Assembly (NCBI RefSeq): GCF_900496995.4 | Contig: NC_044027.1 | Location: 15,772,743 to 15,836,742 of the forward strand | DNA from: Aquila chrysaetos chrysaetos | Lineage: Eukaryota; Chordata; Aves; Accipitriformes; Accipitridae | DNA length: 64,000 bases | Direction: 5' to 3' | Shown: positions 43,301 to 52,683 of the stretch, one piece after another | How positions within the stretch are numbered: the stretch's first letter is position 1 | How the letters are laid out: every line of letters begins with the position of its first letter | Position numbers and translations under genes: made by a program | The notes under the pieces: generated by a model | What the model was told of the DNA's origin: nothing | What the model saw: only the letters and a program-made list of their open reading frames with translations | Database searches by the model: none

Positions 43301-46300
43301 TTCTCAATAAGAATTATTTTATATCATTCCAGCCAAAAGCAAACCTTTTTGCCAATAAGTTCAGTGAGTTCAATGAACTCTTTCCTCTCAGATTTTTTCA
43401 GTATATTACTCAAGGCATCTCCAAACCTCATTCACTAATTCAGTGCAATAATCACCACCCTATTTTCAGCCTAATTTTCTAAGGAAAAAAATTCATCTAT
43501 GTATCACACCATGTACCATCTCAGCAAATTATGACTCTGTTGGCCAATTCAAATCAAATATAGCAGGGGTGTAGAATTCTCACAGATCTGAAATTACTTC
43601 AATTTTTACGAAAATAGGTGACGAGGGAGAAAATATGAACTCATGATCTTGCTAGAGTCACAGAAAACCAGACTTCTTCCATTCTATTACTCATGGAACC
43701 CCTTGACATCTGGAGAAAGGAATCAGCTAAAAGGGCAGGAATCAGAAGCAGAGATCCTTCTGTGTATTCAGGATATTCTTTCAACATATTTTTCCAATCT
43801 ACTTGTCACTAGCCTTTAATAACAGGACAATTACATTGCTGATAAACTAATCCTGCGAGTCATGACATCTGGAAAAATTGTTCTTCAGACCAACTTCTTT
43901 GAATATTAGTTAGGAGGCCCACAATAAAGCATGAAGGGATTTAAAAACCTGTCTGGAGCAAAGCAGGTACTCGGAGTTAGGTAGAGTGCATCAACCCAAG
44001 AACTGAATGATCTCCTGAGTTGGCTGCTATTGCCACAGCTTGAGAGCTTCTAGAGTTTTCAGTAACTGAATGGATTGTCATACTGCTTTTGAGTTAATGC
44101 ACCTAGTTATTTGTGTCATGCTACAGAGAAATCAAGCATGCACAACTAAGTAGCACTGTCAGATCAAAAAAAGTTCTTTGTGTACATCCTTTCCAGAGCA
44201 TTTTGTACCAAAGGAGACCTCAGACATTAATGCTTATTTTACTGAGATTATCAAACATGCTGAAATAGAAGACACTTTGTCTAATGATATAATGAACCAT
44301 TCTTTAGGTATGGTGCATACCTGGACTTCTATCAATTCTGTTGCTCATGTCTAAGGTTAATGTTTTCAAGACCTCCGTTACTTTACATTGTCTTCCTCTC
44401 CCGCTCCTAGTCTATGCTCTGACACATTTTTATCTTTGTTCTTATCTTCTTATCTAGCAGAGGTTACCCTGAAAGACCCTGTACCTACATATACACAAAC
44501 CACTGCACAAACCACCATAGATACAAGAATATTTACTCTGATCTGCTCAACTCATAGCACTGGAAATCATGGGAATGCCATATAATTCCTCTTCTGTGAC
44601 ATAAGAACTACTATTATTATATCCTCTTACACACCTGTTTTCTTTCTTTATACATCTTTGCTTCCCTTGTCAGTGCTAATATTTCCTTGAATAACAAAGT
44701 CTCCTGAGAGATACGTATGGCATCCAAATGTTTACAAAGCCACATTGCCTGAGGGAAGAAGAAAAAAAATACAGGTTGAAATATTTGGAAGGAAAATGAA
44801 GCATTTTTTCAGAAGGCTGCAGAAAGACAGAGCATTTTCCTAGCCTTCCATTTAAGTTTACAGACTATATGTGTAACTTTAAGCAGTTTCTTATAAGGAT
44901 GTTGAAGAGTCTACAGCTTTGAGTAAGGTCTTTTTCATCTACTGTACTATAACACAGACTTTAAAGAAAAAAGCATTTTTCCTAGAATGCACACACCACC
45001 ATCATCTGCAGTTTCTGTGGTCAGCTTTCTCTGTGGTTCAAATACAACTTTGACATTTTCAATCAAGCAGTATCAGTGGACATGACAGACAACTGGCCAT
45101 GCAAATGAAGAAATCCACAATATGGGAATATCACAAACGTGTAACTATGGTACTTCTCCCAGGTTAATTAGTCCTGCTAAAAAGCTCAGAAAACAAGGCA
45201 GGCAGAATTCTGTTGCATTACAGCAGTATCACTACCACTACCTATGCAAGTTCCTGTAGAGCTTACTTGAACATTTCCATTCAATTTATAGCGTAATGTA
45301 CAGGCATAGCCCTTAGGAATGCCACCCTTCAATTTGTCTTGTGCTCTCCTATCACTTAGATAATTCTGAAAATTATTTTCACAGAATAAAATTTTCACAA
45401 GTGCTGAGCTCAGTAGAAAGTAAAAAGGTAAGTGGACAGCATTATAACATTGAAGATAGTATACTTACAACTGTAGTTTTCCCAGAAGCAGGTGGACCAA
45501 GTACACAAATTCTTGGAGCTATGAAACAAGAATATGTGAATGCCAAGATGCAGAACAGCAAAAATACCAACCAGTTTCTCACTATTGCATTGCATAATAT
45601 AAATGTAATCACAATGAAACAATTATTTCAGTTGGAAATCTGCCTGAATAGAGACCTCAGGATTGGGCTGCACTGGGGAAAAAAGGGGGGAACACTAAGT
45701 CAATGCCATCTGGGTCTTCCTTTAATCTCCATGGTCAATGAGATTATTAATCTGACTAAACATGCCACTTAAAGAGACACATAAGATCTCTCTCTCTCTC
45801 TCAATCAATTTAAACACATGGATAGCTTAGTGGGTGAACCAGAGTGTAAGATATGAACATTTCCTTATCTGAGTTTGACTTTTATTCCCAAAACATTTAG
45901 ACCTAACACATTTTGTGATGAAAAAATATTTTAGCTTGTACACACAGGACAGGACTATTTAAAAGTGACTATTATCATAACCATAGAATGGTTGAGAGTG
46001 GACGGGACTTCTTGAGATTGTCTCTTCTCTCATTTCCCTTACACAGTATGGTAGTAAAAATATGTTTTACTTCGGCAAAGCTTTTGGCTCTCATCACAAA
46101 AAATGCAATTTCACTTTTTAGTTTCATCTAAATAGGTTGTGTCAGGGTTCAGTGATGATTTAGATATTGCAAAATTAAGCACTCTCTCTACTCTTTTTGA
46201 CAGCTACTTTCAATTTTTCTAGTCATCATTAAAAGTAATTTTCTTTGTATCTTGTGTTACTATACTGCACGTCCCTGTCCTTTCCTTGAGGGGGCAAGGT

Positions 46301-49300
46301 AGGAAAAATGCATCCCAGTTCTGAGGAATTTTTAATCTAATGCATATAGACAACACAATAGGCATTACCGTTGTAAGCTTCATTGGGAATGAATTAGAGG
46401 CAAGACAAAAAAGGGGAAATGGAGTAACTCTTAGAAAAGTATTTGGGACTTTTTCCATGAACACACCTTAGGCTGCAATCCCTTGAGCTGTCATTTTAGA
46501 TTAACATCTTTGAGGTTTTTCCCCTATACCTTGGGGGAAAAAACCCAAACCAAAACACACTATATACAGAAGGGACTGATGAGTATTTACCGGGAGCAAC
46601 ATGGCTCAAAACAGAGGAGGGATCTACTCACCCAAAAACCTCTTCAGCTCTTGATAACCAAGGGAGATACAGTGTCTGATGGCAGCAGACAGGGAAGTAT
46701 GTGAAATGTATTTTTATGAGGCCTTCCATGCACTTAACAGTTATTGGGCAGGTGCAATTTTTAAACATACATGAAACCCAAATTACAGATTCATCTTTAC
46801 AAAGTTATCTGACTTGGAAGGTTTAAGAAAAACTCCCCCCTTATTGGTTCTTGCAAGTGCAACAGAACTAGTACACAATGTAGAAAAATACTTTAAAAGG
46901 ATACATCAGCTGTTTTTATCACCTAATTTCTTTCAAATGTAATGTGATTAAATCCTACCTTTTTTTTTTTTTTTAATCTAACACCTTGAAACTCCAGCCC
47001 GGTACTTAGGAATTATTTATAAACAGCGTCATAAAAGAGTGCTCGGGTGCCAACACTAATCAACTTCTTCAAACCACTTCAAAGAAAATCAAAAAACCTT
47101 TCCATCCACAGATCCTTTTGAGGTTTAACTAGGAGCATGATTTAAAATTCACAAGAAAACCCTTAGGTATTGAAGCTTTAATACACAGCTTTCTTGGACA
47201 AACGTTTGATAAAAAACGAAACATACCATTATATACACCATATCATGCTTTAATATTGCCCAGGGCTACTGTAAATGCTCACTTTGTACTAAATCTGGTT
47301 TTCTCTCTGCTTAGTGGCTGGCAGCAGATGGGGCAGTGTAATTCACTGATTTACTCATTTGCACACTTGTAAGACTCCTCTAAAGCATTCTCCCTAAACA
47401 TATGACACAAGGGCACAACCAGGACACCACTGTATGTAATGTTTAACCCCCTCCAATCAGCAAATAGTCAGTATTTAATACTGGAGGTCTGAACCAGCAG
47501 GTAAATGAAGTCAGGAAAATCTAGAAAATGCCTTTTTCTTCAGTAACAAATCATATTTCATTCCATGTTTAGTCTTGACAAGATGTTACAGGATTTACTC
47601 TTCCAAGTAAAGTAAGTTTTAACATTCAACAATGATTTTAGCAGTAACAAAATTAATCCTGGAATAACGCGAAAGAACAGCTGGACTCACTGAGTTCCAT
47701 TTAACTCCAAAAGATTCTATGATTAGTATTAATGCAACAAAATTTATTTAACTTGTAAGAGAAATCCTTTGTCAAACAGGAAAAGCACATAATACATGAC
47801 GAACATTCTTGCAGAACTTTTTTATGTTTCTTCAGAGGTTTGACTGTAAAGGAAGAACTCACAGAAATGCCGCTTGGATCCTGAAAGCTTTTTTTTGTTA
47901 GCACAAACCAAGATACAATGTAGAAAACTAGCATCTTTGTGTATGAAAGAATTAGCAGTCTTCATATGGTTCTTTAAGGTTTTGAAAAGGAACACATGAA
48001 AAAACAATAGTACAGAGCCTTAAGCACAAAAGCTTAACCACACCTTTGACCTACAAGATTTTCAAGACAGTTGTAAGCTATAATCATCATTAGACTTGTT
48101 TATATTTTTAAGAGTACTTTAGATCCTATTATTAATTAAAAAGGTTTTCTAACTTCACACCTGGGATAGATGCAATGCTTCTTTTCCACGCATCTCTGTT
48201 TGAAATTTTCTCTAGGGCTAAAACTGTCTAGCAAGGCAAGATCATGAAAATTCATCACTTTACTGATGGCTCTAATAAGGTTTTTTTTTCTTCTAAATAG
48301 TCAGCACCTTCCGCCATGATCAAAAAGTAAAATCAACTCTGCCACAGATTTCTGTTACATTATTTTCCTATAATTTATTCTTAAAACAACATTTAGGCTT
48401 TAATTTTAATTGGAGTTCCTTTCCTTTCTTAATAGGTTTTTCCAGACTAAAAGCAGACAGCATTTTTCCTTTGACAAATGACTGCTGTAGTTCTATCTTT
48501 AGCCTCTAAGTACTGAAGTCATGAAATGGAAACCTGCCTAATTCTGTTCAAATAATACTGTGGGGCTTAAGGACAAATGTTAGCTCAATGTGAAGAAATT
48601 TTATCAGCATTCTATCAAACCTCATGAAATTCTTCCACATTTTTTCCATGGGTCTATAAAACAGATTGATTACTCATGCTGCCTGCATCAGAAAAGGCTG
48701 GACACAATTTGCAGGATTTGATTTTTTTTTTTTCCTGGTATTTAGCAGCATTTCAATCAACATCCATCTGATCACCGCCACTAAGAGCTCACAGCATCTC
48801 TAGTGATAACGATTTCATTGATGCTGCAGCAGAACTTTCATAATGGTTTACTATGGTTTTAAAGAAACATCAAAGCAACATGACACCAGCTACCCCTGAC
48901 AGCTCATGCAGAACAAAAATTATAGTTCAGTTGTGCATATCCAAATATAATCTGCCTAAGGGTGAACAGTTTGTAAATCAAATAATTTGATTGAGTGTAC
49001 ATGCTTTTATTGTGCAGAATACAGACTTCCTATTCAATTTACCAGGTTTTGTTATACATACAAGTAGGCATGCTCACTGTTCCTTCATCTGAGATGCCAC
49101 TGAGCAGTGGAACTCATTAACAGCAGCTAGTAACTAACTAATCAAAAACCAGAGAATCTGCCAGCCCAGGTAGAATAGGAAACCAAATTTACACCTGACA
49201 AAAGGAGTAATTAGCAAGCGTAAAGACAACAGGAAATATCAGATGGGGCACAGAACACATTAATAATTGATACACTAGAACTCTTTGTTATTCCCTTAGA

Positions 49301-52300
49301 GGGTTTCATTGTTATAACTGTTAAAGTGCATTTTTTATTAGATTACCCACTAAAAAAAGAAATTAAAAGCATCTTACCTATAACTATTCCAAAACGCTCA
49401 CCTTTTTCTCCTCCCCTGCCTCAAGACACAGTCTGAAAAGTTTTATCCATCATCTGCCAACTGAGGCGCATCTTTCAAACAGCTGTTTACAAACAAGGAA
49501 TTGAACTAATAAGGTGTCTCGATTTTCACTTACCATCATCGTTGTTCTGCTTTAAATGGTTTATCATATACTGAATGGGATCATCTGGCTTATGAATTAA
49601 TAGTTCTTCAAGCATATTCTGAAAATAAATAGGACAAAGTCAGAGGAAAATTTAACATAGCTATGCAGTCATGATATATTGCATTTCTACAGCAATGTTA
49701 CAATGAGGATCTTAAGAAAATAAATAAGCATTTAGAAACTCTTTAAGGCCCCTTTCACTAACAAAATTGAGATTATGAAACCTATTTTAGATGGTGAAAA
49801 ACTGAAGTAAAGCATGATTAGAAAATTGCCACTAAAAACAACAACCTATTTGCTTTGGCTTATTTATGATACATACGGACACCAGAAAGGTTTGGCTTGA
49901 GCAGTCTGGTGTCAATAATGGTTGAGTCAGCATTGATGTAAAAACCATACAAGGAGTTTCAAAACCAGAGTCAACTTAAACTAGTATCTCTGCAGGGCAA
50001 GCTAAACCTCTTAAGCACATTCCCACAAGTTTCTGACTAGCCTGACCAGACAAGACCTGCAGAAAACACAAAACCAACAACCAACCAAAGCCACAAAAGC
50101 AGCACATCTCATTTTTGTAACTGTACTAGTCTTCTTCCTACATGAAAAGTAAGGGGGGGGGGGGAGGAGAAAAAAAAAAAAAGGCTTAAAGCATTTCCTT
50201 GAATGTCTATTTTGGAGCCCATTTTCATATTAAATGTTTGATGTTATACATGGCCTTGCTTCAGCTCCCACCGATAGCAGTGGGGATCTTCCGCTGATTT
50301 CAGTGAGGATTGTAGCTTCACAGGCAGAGAGAGGAATAACACCAAGAAACACTAACTCCATAGATTTTCTTACAAGACATTTCAGCACAGCCAAGAATTC
50401 TGTAATTAAAACTAAACATCAAACAGCAGGTAATGTTCTGACTTAGATTATCTACTGAAATGCTCACACTGGAATAGGACATCTTCTTCTAAAAATCAGT
50501 CATAACACTTTAATATTTGCAAGTAAATTCCATAAAGTCTATACATTCCATGGAATTTTATATTCTAACCAACTGATTGTCTTTTATCAGAGTGGCCTAT
50601 TTTCCTTTTCTTCTTCATCCACTTCATTAGAATAATTAAAACATTCAATTCTGTTTATAAACTGTTCCACATGCAAGTTCTGATGCTTCAAGGTCTGGGT
50701 GGTACATAGCATAAAGTACAAAATTTGTATTTTTATAGGAAGTTTGTTAAAAATTACTTCCCAGCAACATTTATTTAAACTAAAAAAATCTGAATTTGGC
50801 ACAACAATTATCAGCAGCTTTAAAAATAAGAAACCTAAGAAAATCTGGTCTTACTATGATTCAGAATTGCTCAGGCTAACAGCGATTGATACTTTCACTA
50901 TTTCTTGCCCTAGTCCTACCAGTACTTACATGCATGCTTCATTTTATTCAGTTCTGCTAAGCTCAGTTTAATTTTACACAAATAGTTCTGTCAATCTCTG
51001 GGGGAGGTTCACGTTTTTGGATGTCAGGTTTTAGGTTTCACATTTTGGGGTTTGTAAATGTTTAAGTTTAGGAGAATGATTTCAAGCTGTGTTTGTTTGT
51101 ACCGCTGCTACAACAATTATGCTGCTACAACACAATTGAAGGATGAAAAGAAAACAAGATTCTGAGTAAATCCCACTAGTGTTTTATGTAATATGAGGTC
51201 CTGCAGCTGGATTCAATGCCTCATGGCATCCAAAGCACAGTATTTCCATAAAACCCCCACAAATATTATGCCACAGCAGTCATACTAAATGGCCTCGAGT
51301 TACATGAAAAAAAGAAAAGAGGGGGAAAAAAAGAATAGGAAAGAAAAATAAGCCTTTGTGTGTCTTCTAGTGAGATTTGAAAAAGTAAAAAGGCCTTATA
51401 ACATAGACAGGGTTACGAGCTCGCAGCTGTGCAGAGAGGGAGTCCCTCTGACAAGTTCTCGTATCAGAACAGCACCAGAATATTTAGGCTCTCGTGCAAG
51501 CCTCCCCGTGCTCGACCAAAGGGCTTCTTCCAAACTTATGGAACAAAACATACCTTTCTCTAAGGCAGGGAAACCAATCTTGCTATTTACTGAAATCACA
51601 ACGATGTTAGAAGTGTACTTCTTTATTTTTGACACACAGCTCCACAGAAAAGCCACAACAGCAGTAGGCAGGCAGGGAGAAACAGTTTTAAACGGACAAC
51701 GCTGATAAGCAGGCTGCCACGCCTCACCTCAGCAGCCCCTCTCTCAGGAAGGGCAAACCCTTCATCTCGGGTTTTCCCGCGCTCGATTTCTTACTGCCTC
51801 CTCCTCCTCCTCCCTGTCCTGCCAAGCCTGCATTGCTTTCACGCACTCAACACTTTTCTTCCACAGGCTGCCGCTTTTTTCCGCAAAAAAATGACACGCG
51901 CGAACCCTAGCAACCGCCAGGCTATTCTTAAAATAAGTTAATAAATAAGACAGCCCTCAGCCGGTGCACCTTCCCTCACACGGGGACACCCGCCCGCGCC
52001 TTTCCACAGGAGCCGGCTGCCGGCCGCTGGGGGAAATGGCCGCGGCGCTGCGCCGCCGCCGACCCTCCCCGGGGCCGCCCCAGGCCGGGCTCGGCCCTCC
52101 CCCGCGGCCGGCACCGCGGGACCCCCGGCCGCCGGCGGAGGCCGTGAGGAAACCGGGGGGCCCCCCGCCTCACGCCGCCCCGGGGCCGGGCCAGGCCGGC
52201 GCTCGCCGGGTGCCCTTCACCGCCCCCCCCCCCCCCGCCCCGGGTTCGCCAGGCCGCGCTCCGGAGGAGACGGCGGGGAGTCCCCGCGGTGCCCCCCGGG

Positions 52301-52402
52301 GGGGGGCGGGCGCGGCCCGTTCACCTGCAGGAGCCGGAAGAGCTCCCGCTCCTCCGCGTAAGCGCCCACCGGCGGCGGCCACGGCCGGGCGGGGGCGGCC
52401 AT
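7348..52402 (-). CDS. AK8: AK8, adenylate kinase 8 (11 coding exons, C-terminus beyond the window)
   Basis: AK8 encodes a nucleoside monophosphate kinase with two tandem adenylate-kinase modules. It is known as a ciliary/flagellar member of the family that interconverts adenine nucleotides (2 ADP to ATP + AMP). Eleven exons on the minus strand join in frame: 78, 85, 50, 114, 69, 82, 72, 201, 132, 90 and 142 nt, 1115 nt in all, giving 371 residues plus two bases of the next codon. Module 1 has the P-loop GPPASGKT (62-69) and module 2 has GPPGSGKS (273-280). Each is followed by a GW.L.GFP NMP-site motif (133-140 and 347-354). Exon order, phases and sequence match human AK8 (479 aa) as I remember it. 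The last roughly 105 residues were searched for in 1-7347 and not found. The gene is divergent from SPACA9 across a shared CpG island. It sits in the DDX31-GTF3C4-AK8-SPACA9-TSC1 neighbourhood known from mammals. Confidence 0.95.
12337..12386 (+). repeat. Five tandem copies of a GC-rich decamer
   Basis: The unit GGCCCCGCTC is repeated five times head to tail. Copies three and five differ at one base each. Confidence 0.9.
12402..12420 (-). promoter_or_regulatory. CTCF-like binding motif
   Basis: Read on the minus strand, the 19-mer CGCCCGGCAGGTGGCGGTA agrees with the CTCF consensus (TGGCCASYAGRKGGCRSYR) at 16 of 19 positions, including the whole CAGGTGGCG core. Occupancy is inferred, not shown. 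Confidence 0.55.
13345..13460 (+). repeat. MIR-like (CORE-SINE) relic
   Basis: The segment around CTGCCTCAGTTTACCCACCT, ending near CCGCACAGGG, follows the well-known 3' half of MIR elements with moderate divergence. No target duplication is visible. Confidence 0.6.
14339..14420 (+). repeat. Possible old CR1/L3-like 3' fragment
   Basis: The opening ATACTTAGCATTTATATTGT, followed by TGACAACCATGAGG, resembles ancient LINE/SINE tails with a TTAGCACTTATAT motif. The match is by eye only. Confidence 0.3.
15450..15491 (+). repeat. GT-rich microsatellite
   Basis: An interrupted (TG)n tract with GCATG variants, 42 bp long. Confidence 0.9.
20702..20791 (-). CDS. AK8: AK8 exon 10 (residues 295-324)
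   Basis: It encodes [20 protein letters not shown] and then [10 protein letters not shown], matching human [14 protein letters not shown]. This is the NMP-binding helix region of module 2. The acceptor is CTTCCTGTTAG and the donor CCAG|GTAGGG. It is 90 nt, symmetric phase 1 to 1. Confidence 0.94.
20792..23658 (-). other. AK8: AK8 intron 9
   Basis: AT-rich intronic sequence. Apart from a minus-strand MIR-like relic near 21437-21510 I see no gene or structured element. Confidence 0.75.
21437..21510 (-). repeat. MIR-like relic, minus strand
   Basis: The plus-strand text TTTTACACAGAGGGAACTAA, followed by GGAGAGGTTACACAACATCACAAG split by few changes, is the usual reverse-complement look of the MIR core (ATTTTACAGATGAGGAAACTGAGG type). 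Confidence 0.55.
23659..23790 (-). CDS. AK8: AK8 exon 9 (P-loop of kinase module 2, residues 251-294)
   Basis: It encodes [20 protein letters not shown], then [20 protein letters not shown] and SVVN. The second Walker A is GPPGSGKS with Lys279. APFTPR and [10 protein letters not shown] are shared with human AK8. The acceptor is ATGTTCTAG and the donor AACA|GTAAGT, phase 1 to 1. Confidence 0.95.
23791..27193 (-). other. AK8: AK8 intron 8
   Basis: It contains the first solo LTR (24123-24715). The rest is AT-rich intronic sequence in which I recognise nothing. Confidence 0.75.
24123..24715 (+). mobile_element. Solo LTR of an avian endogenous retrovirus (copy 1)
   Basis: This 593-bp element begins TGTCCTGGTTTCAGCTGG and ends GGGGTTAAACCACA. 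It is flanked by TCAGC (24118-24122) and TTAGC (24716-24720), a 5-bp target duplication with one difference. It has a TATATAAA box at 24396-24403 and a GACGTCAT CRE-like site at 24382-24389, so it is oriented on the plus strand, antisense to AK8. There is no internal viral sequence, so it is a recombination-derived solo LTR. The 5-bp duplication and its similarity to a family widespread in Neoaves suggest an ERVL-type (class III) origin; that assignment is from memory. Confidence 0.88.
27194..27394 (-). CDS. AK8: AK8 exon 8 (end of module 1 and linker, residues 184-250)
   Basis: It encodes [20 protein letters not shown], then a segment with [13 protein letters not shown] and [13 protein letters not shown]. 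It closely follows human YHTTFDWP and KLLEYHRN. The short-LID end (YHTTFDWP), the core helix and the final strand/helix of module 1 are all here. The acceptor is ACTTCCAG. The donor is read as CAGG|GTAAAT, because only this choice keeps the frame into exon 9. It is 201 nt, phase 1 to 1. Confidence 0.94.
27395..28222 (-). other. AK8: AK8 intron 7
   Basis: A short intron of 828 bp with no repeat that I can name. Part of 27545-27700 is faintly SINE-like, but too weakly to call. Confidence 0.75.
28223..28294 (-). CDS. AK8: AK8 exon 7 (LID arginine region of module 1, residues 160-183)
   Basis: With the split first codon it encodes [20 protein letters not shown] and then PFTE. R172 and R177 sit where family members place phosphate-contacting LID arginines. 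The exon is 72 nt and symmetric (phase 1 to 1), so skipping it would keep the frame. Its donor GAAG|GTGCAG is weaker than its neighbours. Its polypyrimidine tract is a run of 27 T on the minus strand (28303-28329). Confidence 0.92.
28295..29908 (-). other. AK8: AK8 intron 6
   Basis: It contains the A27 homopolymer at its acceptor side. Otherwise I see nothing in it. Confidence 0.75.
28303..28329 (+). repeat. A27 homopolymer, T27 polypyrimidine tract of AK8 exon 7
   Basis: Twenty-seven consecutive A on the plus strand. On the minus strand these are T27 followed by GTGCCTAG and then exon 7, so the run is the polypyrimidine tract of that acceptor. Confidence 0.92.
29909..29990 (-). CDS. AK8: AK8 exon 6 (NMP-site motif of module 1, residues 133-159)
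   Basis: It encodes [20 protein letters not shown] and then GIIPRHV. The adenylate-kinase signature at this place is normally DGFPR; here it reads EGFPE (137-141), so both the Asp and the AMP-binding Arg are replaced. Human AK8 keeps the Asp but also lacks the Arg (DGIPE), from memory. The acceptor is TTCAATAG and the donor GTAAGC, phase 0 to 1. Confidence 0.93.
31265..31350 (+). repeat. Ancient amniote palindromic repeat
   Basis: The left arm starts GGCCCAGATCCTCTTCTAGG and the right arm ends TTACAGACTACAAATCTGGC. The arms are imperfect reverse complements around a short loop, with GGCAT/ATGCC pairing inside. This matches an old element I know from bird, turtle and crocodile genomes whose arms begin GGCCCAGATCCTC. 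Confidence 0.55.
35461..35495 (+). repeat. (ATAAA)7 microsatellite
   Basis: Seven perfect copies of the pentamer ATAAA. Confidence 0.95.
36112..36181. repeat. Possible ancient amniote repeat fragment
   Basis: AATGTCAATGGGATTTATAT followed by a TGGTATAAATTTAG-like tail resembles the old sauropsid repeat built around TTGACTTCAATGGGATTTACAC. Weak, by eye. Confidence 0.35.
37332..37347 (+). repeat. Short (GAT)5 repeat
   Basis: Five GAT units in a row. Confidence 0.9.
38331..38399 (-). CDS. AK8: AK8 exon 5 (residues 110-132)
   Basis: It encodes [20 protein letters not shown] and then IKQ, matching the human segment with LIQERL and DCIKQ. The acceptor is CTTTCTTTAG and the donor CAA|GTAAGA. The exon is 69 nt and symmetric (phase 0 to 0). 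Residue LIQERL is the conserved helix preceding the NMP-site strand. Confidence 0.93.
38400..44634 (-). other. AK8: AK8 intron 4
   Basis: It contains the second solo LTR and a short TAAA repeat near 38506-38524. No gene or conserved block was recognised in the remainder. Confidence 0.75.
39199..39774 (+). mobile_element. Solo LTR of the same avian endogenous retrovirus family (copy 2)
   Basis: A 576-bp relative of the element at 24123, in the same orientation. It starts TGTCCTGGTTTCAGCTGAG and ends TTAAACCACAACA. Perfect 5-bp target duplications CCTTC flank it at 39194-39198 and 39775-39779, fixing both ends. The TATA box has decayed to TATAGAAA, while an ATTAAA polyadenylation signal at 39647-39652 remains. 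No internal retroviral sequence is left. It lies antisense within AK8 intron 4. Confidence 0.92.
44635..44748 (-). CDS. AK8: AK8 exon 4 (residues 72-109)
   Basis: The exon follows CTTCCCTCAG and encodes [20 protein letters not shown], then an alpha-helical stretch ending KMYKERKQ. It is the start of the NMP-binding region of module 1. It is 114 nt and symmetric (phase 0 to 0). AMWLCKHL is identical to human AK8, while the later part has diverged. Confidence 0.93.
44749..45468 (-). other. AK8: AK8 intron 3
   Basis: A short intron of 720 bp with nothing else recognisable. Confidence 0.8.
45469..45518 (-). CDS. AK8: AK8 exon 3 (P-loop of kinase module 1, residues 55-71)
   Basis: This 50-nt exon carries the whole first Walker A motif, [17 protein letters not shown], with Lys68 as the phosphate-binding lysine. 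The acceptor is TTTCATAG and the donor GTAAGT. It enters in phase 1 and leaves in phase 0, so loss of this exon would both shift the frame and remove the catalytic loop. Confidence 0.94.
45787..45802 (+). repeat. (TC)8 microsatellite
   Basis: Eight perfect TC units. Confidence 0.9.
45982..46030 (-). mobile_element. Eroded CR1 LINE 3' tail
   Basis: CATAGAATGGTTGAGAGTGG followed by ACGGGACTTCTTGAGATTG is the reverse complement of the CR1 3' end (usual form CATAGAATGGTTTGGGTTGG), strongly truncated and mutated. Confidence 0.65.
49534..49618 (-). CDS. AK8: AK8 exon 2 (residues 27-54)
   Basis: The exon starts after TTTTCAG and encodes [20 protein letters not shown] and then HLKQNNDD. It ends in phase 1 at a GTAAGT donor. 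It is close to human NMLEQLLIHQPEDP. This short N-terminal helical segment resembles an RIIa-like dimerisation/docking helix (the [10 protein letters not shown] pattern), as found in several axonemal proteins. Confidence 0.92.
49619..52324 (-). other. AK8: AK8 intron 1
   Basis: AT-rich up to about 51700, then grading into the promoter CpG island. It holds a G12 run (50153-50164) and an old repeat candidate near 50262. The GC-rich open frames at its 5' end are compositional artefacts. Confidence 0.75.
50262..50315 (+). repeat. Possible ancient amniote repeat fragment
   Basis: CAGCTCCCACCGATAGCAGT followed by GGGGATCTTCCGCTGATTTC resembles the old sauropsid repeat with an AGCTCCCATTGACTTCAGTGG motif. 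By eye only. Confidence 0.35.
52325..52402 (-). CDS. AK8: AK8 exon 1 (start codon, residues 1-26)
   Basis: The ATG at 52402 sits in a perfect Kozak context (GCCGCCATGG). It encodes [20 protein letters not shown] followed by LFRLLQ, and ends at a CAG|GTGAAC donor in phase 0. The Pro/Ala-rich first half differs from the human N-terminus. The helix before the junction continues into exon 2 in the same register as the human protein, which supports this start. Confidence 0.88.
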
Positions 52403-52524
52403 GGCGGCCCCTAGCAACCAGCCCCGCCGCGGCGCCGCGTTGCTAAGGAGCGCGTCATCACCCCGCGACGCCAGAAGGCGCCCCGCTCAGCGCGGCAGTG
52501 TGGGGGGGGGGGGGGTGTAGGGGT

Positions 52525-52532
52525 TGACGTCA
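52525..52532. promoter_or_regulatory. Palindromic CRE (CREB/CREM site)
   Basis: A perfect full-length TGACGTCA lies in the divergent promoter about 35 bp from the X-box-like motif. CREM is a known activator of post-meiotic spermatid genes; binding here is inferred. Confidence 0.7.
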
Positions 52533-52539
52533 TCGAACG

Positions 52540-52683
52540 GCGACGCGGCCCACCCCCGGTTGCCAGGGAGACGTCGGGAGATGCCGGAGCGCCCGGCGGA
52601 GGCCGGTCAGCCCCTGCCCGTACCGGCCCCTCTCGGCGGGGCTGCCGCGCCGCCCCTGCCCGTCCGCCGGGCTGAACCGGCCG
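52540..52683 (+). other. SPACA9: Probable SPACA9 5' non-coding exon
   Basis: The 5' edge is approximate. A donor CCG|GTAGGG at 52684 would join to the acceptor before 53299; an alternative, stronger donor CGG|GTAAGA lies at 52940. An upstream ATG at 52581 opens a short frame that, after splicing from 52683, overlaps the true start codon and stops just past it. Confidence 0.45.
52559..52572 (+). promoter_or_regulatory. X-box-like RFX site
   Basis: GTTGCCAGGGAGAC matches the 14-bp X-box form GTTGCCATGGAAAC at 12 positions, with the right spacing for an RFX site and the right place in the promoter of two axonemal genes. Confidence 0.65.

Larger units (their letters stand above)
45519..49533 (-). 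other. AK8: AK8 intron 2
   Basis: It contains an eroded CR1 tail (45982-46030), a CT microsatellite (45787-45802) and a T15 run (46960-46974). A plus-strand open frame at 45341-45772 is the antisense shadow of exon 3 and its flanks. Confidence 0.75.

Noticed and set aside
45341-45772. A 143-codon plus-strand open frame.
   Set aside because: Part of it is the antisense of AK8 exon 3, and the real gene is clear on the other strand.
51964-52446. A 160-codon plus-strand open frame across the promoter CpG island, with overlapping frames on the minus strand.
   Set aside because: It is Pro/Ala/Arg-rich through base composition alone, runs antisense over AK8 exon 1 and has no recognisable motif.
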